From the NCBI GenBank assembly GCA_002840095.1, contig PGZL01000010.1:78872-142871 (forward strand): a stretch of 64,000 nt of DNA. Reading direction: 5' to 3'. The notes beneath the pieces were generated by a model. It ran no database searches and was not told where the DNA came from. It saw only the letters and a program-made list of their open reading frames with translations. Origin of the DNA: Gammaproteobacteria bacterium HGW-Gammaproteobacteria-1. Lineage in GTDB: Bacteria; Pseudomonadota; Gammaproteobacteria; Thiohalomonadales; Thiohalomonadaceae. Both the position numbers and the translations under genes were made by a program. This document shows, piece after piece, positions 34,971-43,264 of the stretch (positions within the stretch are counted from its first letter, which is position 1; each line of letters opens with the position of its first letter).

Positions 34971-35738
34971 CTAGCCTGCGGCGATGGCGCGCAGGCGCGG
35001 CACGGCGAGGCCGAACTGATCGGCATGTTCGAGGGCGCGGGCCAGGCGCGCCGGGGCGGAGCGGCCCATGCACTTGTGTTGCAGGTCGCCATCAATGCCG
35101 GCCACCATGCCGGCGATCAATTGTTCGCGCGGCAATTGCGCATCGATCAGCTTGAACTGGATGTCCATCACCTCGCCGGCCACCTCGCGCGCCAGCGCCT
35201 GATGCCGGTTCCACAGCGCGTCCACATCGGTGCCGGCGGGCAGGGCGAGGCCGGCGATGTTGGTGGTGAGGATGTAGACGTTCTTGCGCACCAGTTCGAA
35301 GGTGAGTTCCTCCGCGCTGTTCAACTCCCACGCCGGAATGTCCAGTGCCTCCAGCGCGCTCGTGATGACGGGTGCGGCCGGGCCGTACACCGGCGAGGGC
35401 ACCAGCACCCTGTAGTCCTGCCCCTTCTTCTTCTCGAACCAGACCGCGATCACCGTCGGTGCGGCGATGCCGTGCACCTGCCAGTCGCGCGGCAGCAGTT
35501 CGTTCTGCAACAGGCCCAGGCGATCACGCCAGGGGGCGGGAATGCGCGCCAGCACCGGCTGCAGATCGTTTTCGCCCACGGTGACCAGCACCAGCCGCGG
35601 CTGCGGCACGGTGGCAGCGACCTGGTCCATGTCCATCCGGCGCGTAACCGGCACGATGGGATGGCCCAGCTTAAGCAGGCCGCGGCTGAACACGCCGGCC
35701 ATTTCGCCGGTGCCGATGATGACGATGGGTTGAACCAT
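34971..35738 (-). CDS. Rossmann-fold NAD(P)-binding protein (ketopantoate reductase-like)
   Basis: 255 residues. N-terminal dinucleotide motif PIVIIGTGEMAGVFSRGLLK, then VLVTVGENDLQPVL, LGLLQNELLPRDW, and a helical C-terminal half with EELTFELVRKNVYILTTNIAGL. The arrangement resembles ApbA/PanE-type reductases but the catalytic Lys/Asn/Glu set cannot be assigned with confidence, so I leave the substrate open. The start at 35738 follows from MVQPIVIIG. The gene lies downstream of a DUF2322 gene on the same strand, separated by a palindromic repeat, and converges on btuF with 3 bases between stops. Confidence 0.7.
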   Translation of the reverse strand: MVQPIVIIGTGEMAGVFSRGLLKLGHPIVPVTRRMDMDQVAATVPQPRLVLVTVGENDLQPVLARIPAPWRDRLGLLQNELLPRDWQVHGIAAPTVIAVWFEKKKGQDYRVLVPSPVYGPAAPVITSALEALDIPAWELNSAEELTFELVRKNVYILTTNIAGLALPAGTDVDALWNRHQALAREVAGEVMDIQFKLIDAQLPREQLIAGMVAGIDGDLQHKCMGRSAPARLARALEHADQFGLAVPRLRAIAAG

Positions 35739-35774
35739 GGTGTTGTCCTCGTCGCGGTCGGGCCGCGTATCGTT

Positions 35775-35843
35775 GTGGGAGCGGCTATGCCGCGAAGCGA
35801 TGTTCATGGCGCCAAAAAGCTTTCGCGGCGGAGCCGCTCCCAC
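35775..35843. repeat. Palindromic repeat GTGGGAGCGGC...GCCGCTCCCAC
   Basis: Arms GTGGGAGCGGCTATGCCGCGAAGC (start 35775) and the near-inverse ending GCCGCTCCCAC at 35843, with CCGCGAAGC/GCTTTCGCGG as an inner stem. This is a REP-like unit of a type I recall from many pseudomonad-like genomes. Confidence 0.85.
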
Positions 35844-35851
35844 GGCTGGAT

Positions 35852-36169
35852 TTAGTTGACGATACGTAGGTCGTAGCTCAGACCCTGCGCGACGATGTCC
35901 AGCAGGCGATCGATGTTGGGGTGCTTGCCGGGATGGGCGCGGGCGTCCGCGCTGTGTTCGGCATAGAGCGCGATGCCTTCCTGCGCGGCGGCGGCGTCGA
36001 TGCGGCCGTGCTTTTGCCACAGGGCGTGATACACGCGCAGCGAGCCGGCCTGGCCGGGCTTGTTCTCGATGAGGGCAGCAATGTCGCTGTTGCCGTGCAG
36101 CGTCAATTCGATGCGCGCGATGCCGTCGACCGCAGGCAGGGTGGGCAGGATTTCCGCAAATGTGGTCAT
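35852..36169 (-). CDS. DUF2322 family protein
   Basis: 105 residues of a small proteobacterial family without known function. Recognised from ENKPGQAGSLRVYHALW, ALYAEHSADARAHPGKHPNIDRLL and the short length. No signal peptide or membrane helix, so cytoplasmic. It lies between cobQ and the Rossmann-fold gene on the same strand. Confidence 0.8.
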   Translation of the reverse strand: MTTFAEILPTLPAVDGIARIELTLHGNSDIAALIENKPGQAGSLRVYHALWQKHGRIDAAAAQEGIALYAEHSADARAHPGKHPNIDRLLDIVAQGLSYDLRIVN

Positions 36170-36270
36170 GTTTTTCTCTCCTGATGTGTGCCGCGTATTG
36201 TACGGGAATGTGTTGCGGCTGCGGCATATCCACCGGGCCTGTCGCCCGATGAATCGGGCTCCCGCAGGAT

Positions 36271-36342
36271 TGTAGGGTGCGCAATGCGCACCAGCAGCGG
36301 GAGCGACGGAGGTCTCTTTCGGTGCGCAATTCGCACCCTACA
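36271..36342. repeat. Palindromic repeat GTAGGGTGCGCA...TGCGCACCCTAC
   Basis: Left unit TGTAGGGTGCGCAATGCGCACC from 36271, right unit GGTGCGCAATTCGCACCCTACA to 36342, each itself a small palindrome and the pair inverted. The cobQ stop codon (36338-36340) is inside the right unit. Relatives: 33368, 39447, 62538. Confidence 0.88.
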
Positions 36343-37786
36343 TCGAGAGGAGGGCGGCGAGGTCGAGGTGTTGTTCCATCGCATCAGCGAGGCGATCGAG
36401 CTGGCTTTCACGCAGGGTGGGGTAGTCAGGGCTGCACACGTTGTGCAGCCCGGCCCAGCGCAGCAGAGCGTCGCAGGCGGCGGGCTGGTCGAACAGGCCG
36501 TGCAGATAGGTGCCGATGATCTGCCCGTCGGCGGAAACCGCGCCGTCATCGCCGCCGGCGAGATGCACGGCCGGGCGTTGCAGTGCCGGGCCCGTGCTCA
36601 GGCCGCAGTGGATCTCGTAACCGGTAACCTTCGCGTCGTCGAGGGCGAGCCGTCCCTGTACGCGTTGCAACTGCTTGTCCGCGAACAGTTCGGTGTGCAT
36701 GTCCAGCAGGCCGAGTCCGGCGCTGCTGCCGGGGGCGCTTTCGATGCCGCGCGGATCGCGGATTTCGCTGCCCAGCATCTGGAAGCCGCCGCAGATGCCG
36801 AGCACCTTGCCGCCGTAGCGCAGGTGGCGCAGCAGCTGCGCGTCCCACTGCTGTCGGCGCAGGAAGGCGAGGTCGTCGCGCACGCTCTTGCTGCCGGGGA
36901 GGATGATCAGATCGCTGGGCGGCAGCGTCTCGCCGGGCGCGACGAAGTGCAGTTCCACCTGGGGATGCAGGCGCAGGGCATCGAAGTCGGTATGGTTGCT
37001 GATGCGCGGCAGCAGCGGTACGGAGACGGTGATCCTGTCGGCTGCATCGGCCTGCCAATGCAGCCGCCCACCGAGGCCGTCCTCCGCTTCCAGGTGCAGA
37101 TCGTGCAGATAGGGCAGGACGCCGAACACCTGCTTGCCGGTGCGTTGCTCCAGCCAGTCCAGGCCCGGTTGCAGCAGGGCGAGGTCGCCGCGAAAGCGGT
37201 TGATGACGAAGCCGCGTACGCGCGCGCGCTCGCTGTCGCTCAACAACTCCAGGGTGCCGACGATTTGGGCGAACACGCCGCCCTTGTCGATGTCGGCCAC
37301 CAGCACCACCGGGCAGTCCACTTCTTCGGCGAAGCCCATGTTGGCGATGTCGCGATCGCGCAGGTTGATTTCGGCAGGGCTGCCGGCGCCTTCCACCATG
37401 ATGACGCCGTACTGCGTGCGCAGGCGGGCGTAGGATTCCAGCACCGCGGCCATGGCGCGCGGCTTGTACCGGTGATAGGCGACTGCATCGAGATCGGTTA
37501 GGGCGCGGCCGTGGATGATCACCTGCGCGCCGGTGTCGCTGCTGGGTTTGAGCAGCACCGGGTTCATGTCGGTGTGCGGTTCCAGGCCGCAGGCCTGAGC
37601 CTGCACCGCCTGGGCCCGGCCGATCTCGCCGCCGTCCACGGTGACGGCGCTGTTCAGCGCCATGTTCTGCGGCTTGAACGGCACCACGGCCACGCCGCGC
37701 CGGTGCAGCACGCGGCACAGCCCCGCCACCAGCGTGGACTTGCCGGCATCGGAACCGGTGCCCTGGATCATCAATGTGTCGTTCAT
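36338..37786 (-). CDS. cobQ: Cobyric acid synthase
   Basis: A 482-residue glutamine-dependent amidotransferase making the four amidations that give adenosylcobyric acid. The N-terminal ATPase half has [20 protein letters not shown] and [13 protein letters not shown], then [29 protein letters not shown]. The C-terminal triad GATase half has [25 protein letters not shown] (nucleophile Cys) and GTYLHGLFD (His). The start is the ATG at 37786 (MNDTLMIQG); upstream frame is repeat. It is the last clear cobalamin gene downstream of the riboswitch. Confidence 0.97.
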   Translation of the reverse strand: MNDTLMIQGTGSDAGKSTLVAGLCRVLHRRGVAVVPFKPQNMALNSAVTVDGGEIGRAQAVQAQACGLEPHTDMNPVLLKPSSDTGAQVIIHGRALTDLDAVAYHRYKPRAMAAVLESYARLRTQYGVIMVEGAGSPAEINLRDRDIANMGFAEEVDCPVVLVADIDKGGVFAQIVGTLELLSDSERARVRGFVINRFRGDLALLQPGLDWLEQRTGKQVFGVLPYLHDLHLEAEDGLGGRLHWQADAADRITVSVPLLPRISNHTDFDALRLHPQVELHFVAPGETLPPSDLIILPGSKSVRDDLAFLRRQQWDAQLLRHLRYGGKVLGICGGFQMLGSEIRDPRGIESAPGSSAGLGLLDMHTELFADKQLQRVQGRLALDDAKVTGYEIHCGLSTGPALQRPAVHLAGGDDGAVSADGQIIGTYLHGLFDQPAACDALLRWAGLHNVCSPDYPTLRESQLDRLADAMEQHLDLAALLSM

Positions 37787-37849
37787 GTCTCCCGCTTCAG
37801 TTCTGTAGGATTGATATAGGATGCAGCGCATCCAGCGAGATGGAGAGAT

Positions 37850-37978
37850 ACAAGATACAAGTGACAAGATACAAGTGAATGAACTCGCTGCGCTCGTGTT
37901 GTTTCTGAATTCAAATCACGGTTCACTCAGTGCGTTCCTTTCCTTGTATCTTTCATCTTTGCTCTTGTATCTGATTTT
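37850..37978. repeat. ACAAGAT/ACAAGTG heptamer inverted element (copy 4)
   Basis: From 37851: GATACAA, GATACAA, GTGACAA, GATACAA, then GTGAATGAACTCGCTGCGCTCGTG, GAATTCAAA, and a degenerate inverse arm (CCTTGTATC, TTTGCTC, TTGTATCTG). The block order equals the - strand reading of 5462-5592. It separates bluB from cobQ, and bluB ends inside it. Confidence 0.92.
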
Positions 37979-38636
37979 CCGGCCAGCCGGGCATGTCCCA
38001 GCTGTTTTCATAGACCAGCCCGCGGATATCGCCGCCGCGGGTCCAGCCTTCCTGTTCCAGCATTGGGCGCGAATAGAATTCCTGCACCTCGCCGATGCAC
38101 AGCACCGCCAGCGGCCGGCTGCCCTCGGGCATGGCGAGCAGGCGCGCCAGCGCGTCGGGATCGAACAACGACACCCAGCCCAGGCCGAGTCCCTCGGCGC
38201 GCGCCGCCAGCCACATGTTCTGGATGGCGCAGGCGAGGGAGGCGGTGTCCATCTCGGGCAGGGTGCGGCGGCCGAAGACGTGGCGTTCGCGTCCGTCCAT
38301 CAGCGCCGCCACCAGCAGCTCGCCGCAGTCGAGGATACCCTCCACCTTGAGGCGCATGAATTCGTCACGGCGCTCGCCCAGGGCATCGGCGGTGCGTAGC
38401 CGTTCCTCTTCCACCAGTGCATGAATGCTTAGCCGCAGGTTGGTGTCGGTGATGCGCACAAAGCGCCACGGCTGCATCATGCCGACGCTGGGCGCCTGGT
38501 GCGCGGCGCTGAGCAGACGTTGCAGGGCTGTGGCGGCGACGGGCGTGGAAAGGAAATGGCGCATGTCGCGCCGCTCGGCGATGGCGCGGTAGACGGCGGC
38601 GCGATCGGCATCGTCGTAGCGATGTTTGGTGGTCAT
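37953..38636 (-). CDS. bluB: 5,6-dimethylbenzimidazole synthase
   Basis: A 227-residue flavin-destructase of the nitroreductase fold that makes the lower ligand from reduced FMN and oxygen. Signatures: IAERRDMRHF, APSVGMMQPWRFVRI (the BluB-specific SVG..QPW), LRTADALGERRDEFMRLKVEGI, ASLACAIQNMWLAARAEGLGLGWVSLF. Its presence implies aerobic dimethylbenzimidazole synthesis rather than the BzaABCDE route. Its start overlaps the stop of the upstream btuF-like gene (ATGA). The C-terminal residues (NQIQEQR) are encoded by the heptamer repeat. Confidence 0.96.
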   Translation of the reverse strand: MTTKHRYDDADRAAVYRAIAERRDMRHFLSTPVAATALQRLLSAAHQAPSVGMMQPWRFVRITDTNLRLSIHALVEEERLRTADALGERRDEFMRLKVEGILDCGELLVAALMDGRERHVFGRRTLPEMDTASLACAIQNMWLAARAEGLGLGWVSLFDPDALARLLAMPEGSRPLAVLCIGEVQEFYSRPMLEQEGWTRGGDIRGLVYENSWDMPGWPENQIQEQR

Positions 38637-39430
38637 GGGACGCTCCATTGCGCCCGCTTGGCCTGCAACTCCGCCAGGCCTTCGAGCAGCGACGGCGCCG
38701 GGTGCAGGAAATTTTCGCCGTCGAGGCTGACGATGGGCAGCGGCCGCTGCGGGCGGATCAGTGCACATTGTTGCGCCGCCTTGCGCTCGAACACGAACAG
38801 TACCTCGGCCTGCTGCCTGTCGGCGAGCGTACCGATGTCGGTGATTGTCTCGCCGGGACGCAGATGGCGCAGCCGCTCGGCATCCTCCGCCACGGTGAAG
38901 CCGGCGGCGGTGAACAGATCGTGCAGCCAGGTGTTGCGGCCAAAGGAGTAGGGCGTGCCGCTGCACGCCGAGAGCAGCAGCACGCGGCGGCCGTTGCCCT
39001 GCACCTGTGCCGCGGCGGCCCGCCATGCCTGCGCAAAGCTTGCCGCGCGCGCCTCGGCGTCGTCCAGTTGCGCCGCGCGGCCGACGATGCGCAGGTTTTC
39101 TTCCACCTCGGCCATGGACAAAAATCCGTGCAGGGTGACAGCGCGCGCGGTGGGCGGTGCCAGCGCCTGCCAGCGTGCCTCCTCCAGCCAGTCGGCGTTG
39201 AACATCAGCTGCGGCTGCAGCAGCGCAATGGTGTCGGCATCGGGATCGAGCACGCCGCCGGTGTGCGGCAGGTCCAGTGTGTCGTAGTTGCCGACACCGA
39301 CGATGCACGGCTCCAGGCCGAGCCATTGCAGGGTGCGGGTGATGTAGGGCGCCTGGCTGACGATGCGCGGGCAGGCGGCGGCCGGCGCGCTCAGGCAGAG
39401 CAGCATGGCGAGGGTGAGCAGTCTATTCAT
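38633..39430 (-). CDS. Second BtuF-like cobalamin ABC-transporter binding protein
   Basis: 265 residues with a signal peptide (LTLAMLLCLSAPAAA, mature start at about CPRIVS). The fold matches periplasmic corrinoid/siderophore binding proteins: RIVSQAPYITRTLQWLGLEPCIVG, ILLQ-type PDADTIALLQPQLMF, GETITDIGTLADRQQAEVLFVF, FLHPAPSLLEGL. It diverges strongly from the btuF at 34101 and may prefer another corrinoid. It is coupled to bluB by an ATGA overlap and lies inside the riboswitch-led gene string, which supports a corrinoid substrate. Confidence 0.8.
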   Translation of the reverse strand: MNRLLTLAMLLCLSAPAAACPRIVSQAPYITRTLQWLGLEPCIVGVGNYDTLDLPHTGGVLDPDADTIALLQPQLMFNADWLEEARWQALAPPTARAVTLHGFLSMAEVEENLRIVGRAAQLDDAEARAASFAQAWRAAAAQVQGNGRRVLLLSACSGTPYSFGRNTWLHDLFTAAGFTVAEDAERLRHLRPGETITDIGTLADRQQAEVLFVFERKAAQQCALIRPQRPLPIVSLDGENFLHPAPSLLEGLAELQAKRAQWSVP

Positions 39431-39446
39431 GGGCGGAGCGGGGATT

Positions 39447-39508
39447 GGTGCGCGGTGCGCACCCTACGTGTGGGTGTAATTGATTTCGTAGGGTGTGCAC
39501 TGCGCACC
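39447..39508. repeat. Palindromic repeat GGTGCGC...GCGCACC, inverted pair
   Basis: Two inverted units, GGTGCGCGGTGCGCACCCTACG (39447-39468) and CGTAGGGTGTGCACTGCGCACC (39487-39508), fill the gap between the adenosyltransferase and btuF-like genes. Same family as 33368, 36271 and 62538. Confidence 0.88.
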
Positions 39509-39516
39509 GGGAGTCG

Positions 39517-40071
39517 TCACGCATCGCGGTTCTTGCCCGGCTGCCACAGCACCTCGCCCCGGTCGGCGCGGGCCAGCACGCGGGCGAGGACGAACAGCAG
39601 GTCGGACAGGCGGTTGAGATAGCGCAGCCCTTCGTTGTTGATCGCCTCGCTCCTGCCCAGGGTCACCACGCGCCGTTCGGCGCGGCGGCACACGGTGCGC
39701 GCCAGGTGGCAGTGGGCCGCAGCCATGCCGCCGCCGGGGAGGATGAATTCCTTCAACGGCGGCAGGTCGGCGTTGAAACCGTCGAGCACCTGCTCCAGGC
39801 GGTCGACGTAGGCGGCGGGGATCAGGTTGCGTCCCGGTTGCGCCAGTTCGCTGCCGACGTCGAACAGGTCGTGCTGCACGTCGTCTAGTACGGCACGGAC
39901 GGCGTCGGGCAGCGCGCAGGCCAGCACCATGCCGATGACGCTGTTCAGCTCGTCCACGGTGCCGAAGGCCTCGACGCGGACGTGATCCTTGTCGACGCGC
40001 ACGCCGCCGCCGAGGCCGGTGCTGCCCTTGTCGCCGGTGCGGGTGTAGATCTTCGAAAGACGGTGTCCCAT
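39517..40071 (-). CDS. pduO: ATP:cob(I)alamin adenosyltransferase, PduO type
   Basis: 184 residues. The PduO/MMAB signature is complete: KIYTRTGDKGSTGLGGG at the N-terminus (ATP binding), VEAFGTVDELNSVIG, LDDVQHDLFDVGSELAQPG, FILPGGGMAAAHCHLARTVCRRAERRVV, and LRYLNRLSDLLFVLAR. It installs the upper adenosyl ligand. No CobA-type enzyme is in the window. Downstream of tonB with 1 base between the genes, so it is under the same riboswitch. Confidence 0.96.
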   Translation of the reverse strand: MGHRLSKIYTRTGDKGSTGLGGGVRVDKDHVRVEAFGTVDELNSVIGMVLACALPDAVRAVLDDVQHDLFDVGSELAQPGRNLIPAAYVDRLEQVLDGFNADLPPLKEFILPGGGMAAAHCHLARTVCRRAERRVVTLGRSEAINNEGLRYLNRLSDLLFVLARVLARADRGEVLWQPGKNRDA

Positions 40072-40072
40072 G

Positions 40073-40843
40073 TCAGCTTTCCTCCAGCCGGTAGATCACC
40101 GGCAGTTGCAGATCGAGAGCCGCGCGCAGCGGGCCGTGGTCCAGGGCCACCCGTTGTATCTTGCCCAGCGCGCCGAGGGCGGCGCGGTCCAGTAGCGCGT
40201 AGCCGGAACTGCGCGCGATGTGGACCGCTTCGATGTCGCCGTTGATGCCGATGCGGAAGCCGAGCAGGACGATGCCCTGCCAGTTGCGGCGCACGGCGAT
40301 CGACGGGTAGTGGAAATGGCGCGTCAGTTCCAGGTCGACGCGGGCACTGATGTTTTCCGCCTCGCTGCCTGCATCCCGCTCCACTGCTGCCGCGACATTC
40401 AAATTGGGGTCAGAGTCGATTTCCATCCTTCGCCGAGAGGACTCGGCTCCTTCCGGGGACGGCTCCATTGAATTCATAGAATCGGTGCGCCGGCCTGCAT
40501 CCGCCGGCGCGGCGGGCGGCGCCGGCTCGGCGCGGGCGACGGCCGCTGTTGCAGGTTGTGCGCGCAGCCGTTGGCTGCGTTCGGTATGGACGCGGCGCGG
40601 CTGATTTTTACTACCGGTTTCCTGCGCAGTCGGTATCGTCCGCTCTGCCGGCGGCGCGGCCATGACCACGGCGAGGGTCGTGGCAGCGGCGGACGATGCG
40701 GTGCCGGCACGCGGCGTTGCCGCGGTCCACGTCACCAGCAGCGCCGCATGCGCGGTCGCGGAAAACAGGATGAACAGCGGCAGCGCATGACGGCGCCAGC
40801 CGTCGTGTGATTCCGTGCCGTGCATGCGCGCTGCGCCGCTCAT
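40073..40843 (-). CDS. TonB-like energy-transducing protein
   Basis: 256 residues: N-terminal membrane anchor (about 19-40, LPLFILFSATAHAALLVTW), a Pro/Ala/Arg-rich periplasmic linker, and a TonB C-terminal domain (LELTRHFHYPSIAVRRNWQGIVLLGFRIGINGDIEAVHIARSSGY split around the conserved YP...G.V core). It lies between btuB and pduO, 1 base after btuB, so it probably serves BtuB in particular. Two repeat units lie inside the linker (see 40401-40450). No ExbB or ExbD gene is in this window. Confidence 0.88.
   Translation of the reverse strand: MSGAARMHGTESHDGWRRHALPLFILFSATAHAALLVTWTAATPRAGTASSAAATTLAVVMAAPPAERTIPTAQETGSKNQPRRVHTERSQRLRAQPATAAVARAEPAPPAAPADAGRRTDSMNSMEPSPEGAESSRRRMEIDSDPNLNVAAAVERDAGSEAENISARVDLELTRHFHYPSIAVRRNWQGIVLLGFRIGINGDIEAVHIARSSGYALLDRAALGALGKIQRVALDHGPLRAALDLQLPVIYRLEES
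40401..40450. repeat. Repeat units inside the tonB coding frame
   Basis: AAATTGGGGTCAGAGTCGAT (from 40401) and CGCCGAGAGGACTCGGCTCC (40431-40450) both have the look of intergenic palindromic families; the second also occurs at 33456 and 60137. Here they are translated in frame as SPEGAESSRRRMEIDSDPN in the TonB linker. Confidence 0.8.
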
Positions 40844-40844
40844 C

Positions 40845-42758
40845 CTACAGCTCCGCCCGTATCCCCACGCGCCAGGTGCGCGTGAAGTTGACCGGATAGA
40901 TGTTGTCGTCGCTGATCCACAGGCCGTTGGCGTGATCGAACAGGTTGTCGATGCGCACGAACAGTTCCATGCGCTCCAGCCTGTGGCTGTAGCCGAGGCC
41001 GGTGCTGTGGTAGGCCGCCTGCTTCTGGCTGAAGCTGTTGGCGAAATCCTCGGCGGCCCAGGTTTCGCTGCGCCAGCTGTGACTGAGGGTCAGCAGCGAT
41101 TGCGGGGTGAGCGCGTAACCCAGGCCGAGCACCACGCTGTGTTCGGAGACGCCCGGCAGTTCCTTGCCGTCATAGGCGCCGCCGCCGGCGTCCTCGCTGT
41201 CGATGTAGGCGCGGGTCCAGGCGTAGTTGAACGAACCGTTGAGCCGCTCGTTGAAGCGGTAGCTGTCCTGCACTTCCAGGCCGTACTTGTGCGACTTGTC
41301 GATGTTGGTGTTGTAGCTGGTGAGCCAGTCGCCGGTGCTGTAGTAGTAGATCTCGTTGTCCAGGCTGATGTGGAACGCGGTCAGCTTCAGCTTGTTGCCG
41401 GCGCCGACGTGGTTGAGGCCGAGGTTCAGGGTACGGCTGCGCGCCGGGACGATGAAGGCGTTGAAGCTGCCGCCGCTGAAGAAGCGATCGATGTCCGGCG
41501 CCTGAAACGCGCTGTTGTAGCTGGCGAACAGGGTGAGCTGTTCATCGAGGCGGTGGTTGACGCCCACGTCCCAGGCATCGAGGGTGTGATCGTCCGCGAG
41601 TACGCTGCCTGCCGTCGGGCGGTAGCTGTAGCGCACCGTTTCCCGCCGCACGCCGGCGGCGACGGTGGTGGCGCCGAGGCGATAGTGGCCCTGCGCGTAG
41701 TGGCCGGTATTTTCCTTGCCGGTGGTGTCGTAGCTGCCCTTGCGGCTGCCGTCGAAATTTTGCAGGCCGGCGCCGACGAAGAGATCGCCCGCGCTGTAAT
41801 GCAGGGCGAGATCGGTGGAGCGGTAATCGTAGTCGGAGCGCCAGCCGCTGGAATATTCCGAGCGCTTGTCCTCGCGGTGGTGATCGAGGCTGAGGCGCAA
41901 GGCGCTGCCAAGATCGGCGCTCAGGCCGATGCTGGAGTTGTCGGCGCGGAAGGTCTGGCCGGTATAGGTCTTGCCGCCGTTCTGCGCCGGATCGGCCTCG
42001 AACTGCGCCTGGGTCAGGCCCTTGCCGTACACGGTGTCGATCCAGCTCAGCGCCTTGCCCAGGCGCAGTTCCACGCTGTCGCTGGGATAGACGCGCAGCA
42101 GGGCCTGCAGGTTGTCGCTGTCGGCGGCGTCGCGTGTGCCGGCGGTGTCCGGATCGCGGAAACCGTCCTGGCGGTAGTTTTCCGCGGTGACCGTGAGGCC
42201 TGCGTAGTCACCGTTGATGCCGGCGGCGACGCTGCTGGCGGCAATGCCGTGGCTGCCGCTGCTGGCCATGACGGCGGCGCCGTCGATGTCGCGGGTGATG
42301 ATGTGGATGGCGCCGGCGGTGGCGCCGTCACCGTACAGCACCGAGCCGCTGCCCTTGGTGATCTCGATGCGCTCGATGCTGGCCAGCGGGATGGCGCTCA
42401 GCAGTTGCGGCACCATGTCGATGTTGTTGAGGCGGCGGCCGTTGAGCGTGACCACGATGTTCTGGTGGCCGTCGCCGATGCCGTAGCCGCGCATGTCGAT
42501 TTTCTGCACGAAGGGGTTGCCGAAACCGGGCGTGACGTTGAGCGAGCTGTGCCGGTCCAGGTAGTCGTACAGGCTGACCGCGGCGGAGCGTTCGATGTCG
42601 CGGCGGCCGTGTACTTCGGAGGCGTAGGGCGCCTCGGTATCGCGGAATTCGCTGCGGGTGGCGGTGACCAGCACCGGTTCGACGGATTCCTGGGCGTGCA
42701 GTATGGAAGACAGGGTGCCGAGCAGCAGCCCGGCGGCAATGCGGTTGTGACGGTGCAT
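40845..42758 (-). CDS. btuB: TonB-dependent vitamin B12 outer-membrane receptor
   Basis: 637 residues, close to BtuB length. Signal peptide to about residue 22 (HAQ), then a TonB box EPVLVTATR, a plug domain (DYLDRHSSLNVTPGFGNP, DMRGYGIGDGHQNIVVTLNGRRLNNIDM, IERIEITKGSGSVLYGDGATAGAIHIIT) and a 22-strand barrel ending in FTRTWRVGIRAEL with C-terminal hydrophobic residue. GAGAGG precedes the ATG. The cobalamin riboswitch 130 bases upstream confirms the substrate class. First gene of btuB-tonB-pduO-btuF2-bluB-cobQ. Confidence 0.96.
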   Translation of the reverse strand: MHRHNRIAAGLLLGTLSSILHAQESVEPVLVTATRSEFRDTEAPYASEVHGRRDIERSAAVSLYDYLDRHSSLNVTPGFGNPFVQKIDMRGYGIGDGHQNIVVTLNGRRLNNIDMVPQLLSAIPLASIERIEITKGSGSVLYGDGATAGAIHIITRDIDGAAVMASSGSHGIAASSVAAGINGDYAGLTVTAENYRQDGFRDPDTAGTRDAADSDNLQALLRVYPSDSVELRLGKALSWIDTVYGKGLTQAQFEADPAQNGGKTYTGQTFRADNSSIGLSADLGSALRLSLDHHREDKRSEYSSGWRSDYDYRSTDLALHYSAGDLFVGAGLQNFDGSRKGSYDTTGKENTGHYAQGHYRLGATTVAAGVRRETVRYSYRPTAGSVLADDHTLDAWDVGVNHRLDEQLTLFASYNSAFQAPDIDRFFSGGSFNAFIVPARSRTLNLGLNHVGAGNKLKLTAFHISLDNEIYYYSTGDWLTSYNTNIDKSHKYGLEVQDSYRFNERLNGSFNYAWTRAYIDSEDAGGGAYDGKELPGVSEHSVVLGLGYALTPQSLLTLSHSWRSETWAAEDFANSFSQKQAAYHSTGLGYSHRLERMELFVRIDNLFDHANGLWISDDNIYPVNFTRTWRVGIRAEL

Positions 42759-42890
42759 GGTTTTCCTCTCGCGCTCACCCGCGCGTGATGAATGACGGTA
42801 AAACCAGTGCAGGAGGGGGAGTGAGGGAGTCGAGAGAGTCGGCTCGCCCTGCCGCCCGCCGCAGCACTGGAACGATGAGCCTCATAAGGC

Positions 42891-43097
42891 TCGTCGTTTC
42901 AGGCCGGTCTCCGGGCTCGCGGTCGGGGATATCCCCTGGCGGGTCGCCTTCCCATGTCGTTGGACACAGTGGCTTCGTGACTCGCCTTAAACCGCCTACC
43001 GTTGCGGGGGCAGCGCCGGAATTGCGAAGGAGAACTTCGCGCACCGGCTTCCCGTTTCATTCCGCCGGACGGCTGTCCGTTGGAACACCTGAAACGT
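42891..43097 (-). promoter_or_regulatory. Cobalamin riboswitch
   Basis: Read on the - strand: P1 CGTTTCAGG (from 43097) pairs with CCTGAAACG at the 3' end (about 42893-42903). Between them are GGAATGAAACGGGAAGCCGG, CTGCCCCCGCAACGGTA, the B12 box AGCCACTG (42967-42974), CATGGGAAGGCG, and CCGCGAGCCCGGAGACCGG, in the class order. It lies upstream of btuB. A small hairpin GAGCCTTATGAGGCTC follows (about 42877-42892), without a T-run, so control may act on translation. High coenzyme B12 should lower expression of the whole downstream string. The flank 42759-42876 shows nothing else. Confidence 0.96.
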
Positions 43098-43146
43098 GGG
43101 GCGCACTTTACGCGCCGCAGGGATGGAAGGTCAAGAAGACGGTTCC

Positions 43147-43215
43147 GTAGGCCCGATATAGCGCAGCGGTATCGGGCGGCGCCCGCCGGAAACCACTGCG
43201 CTATGTCCGGCCTAC
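43147..43215. repeat. Palindromic repeat GTAGGCCCGATATAGCGCAG...CTGCGCTATGTCCGGCCTAC
   Basis: Inverted arms at 43147-43170 and 43192-43215 with a GC-rich middle (CGGGCGGCGCCCG). It separates the riboswitch promoter region from tamA. Confidence 0.88.
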
Positions 43216-43264
43216 ATACCAGCCTATGGGTTAGGATATGAGTATCTCCAACGCCGCTTACCTC

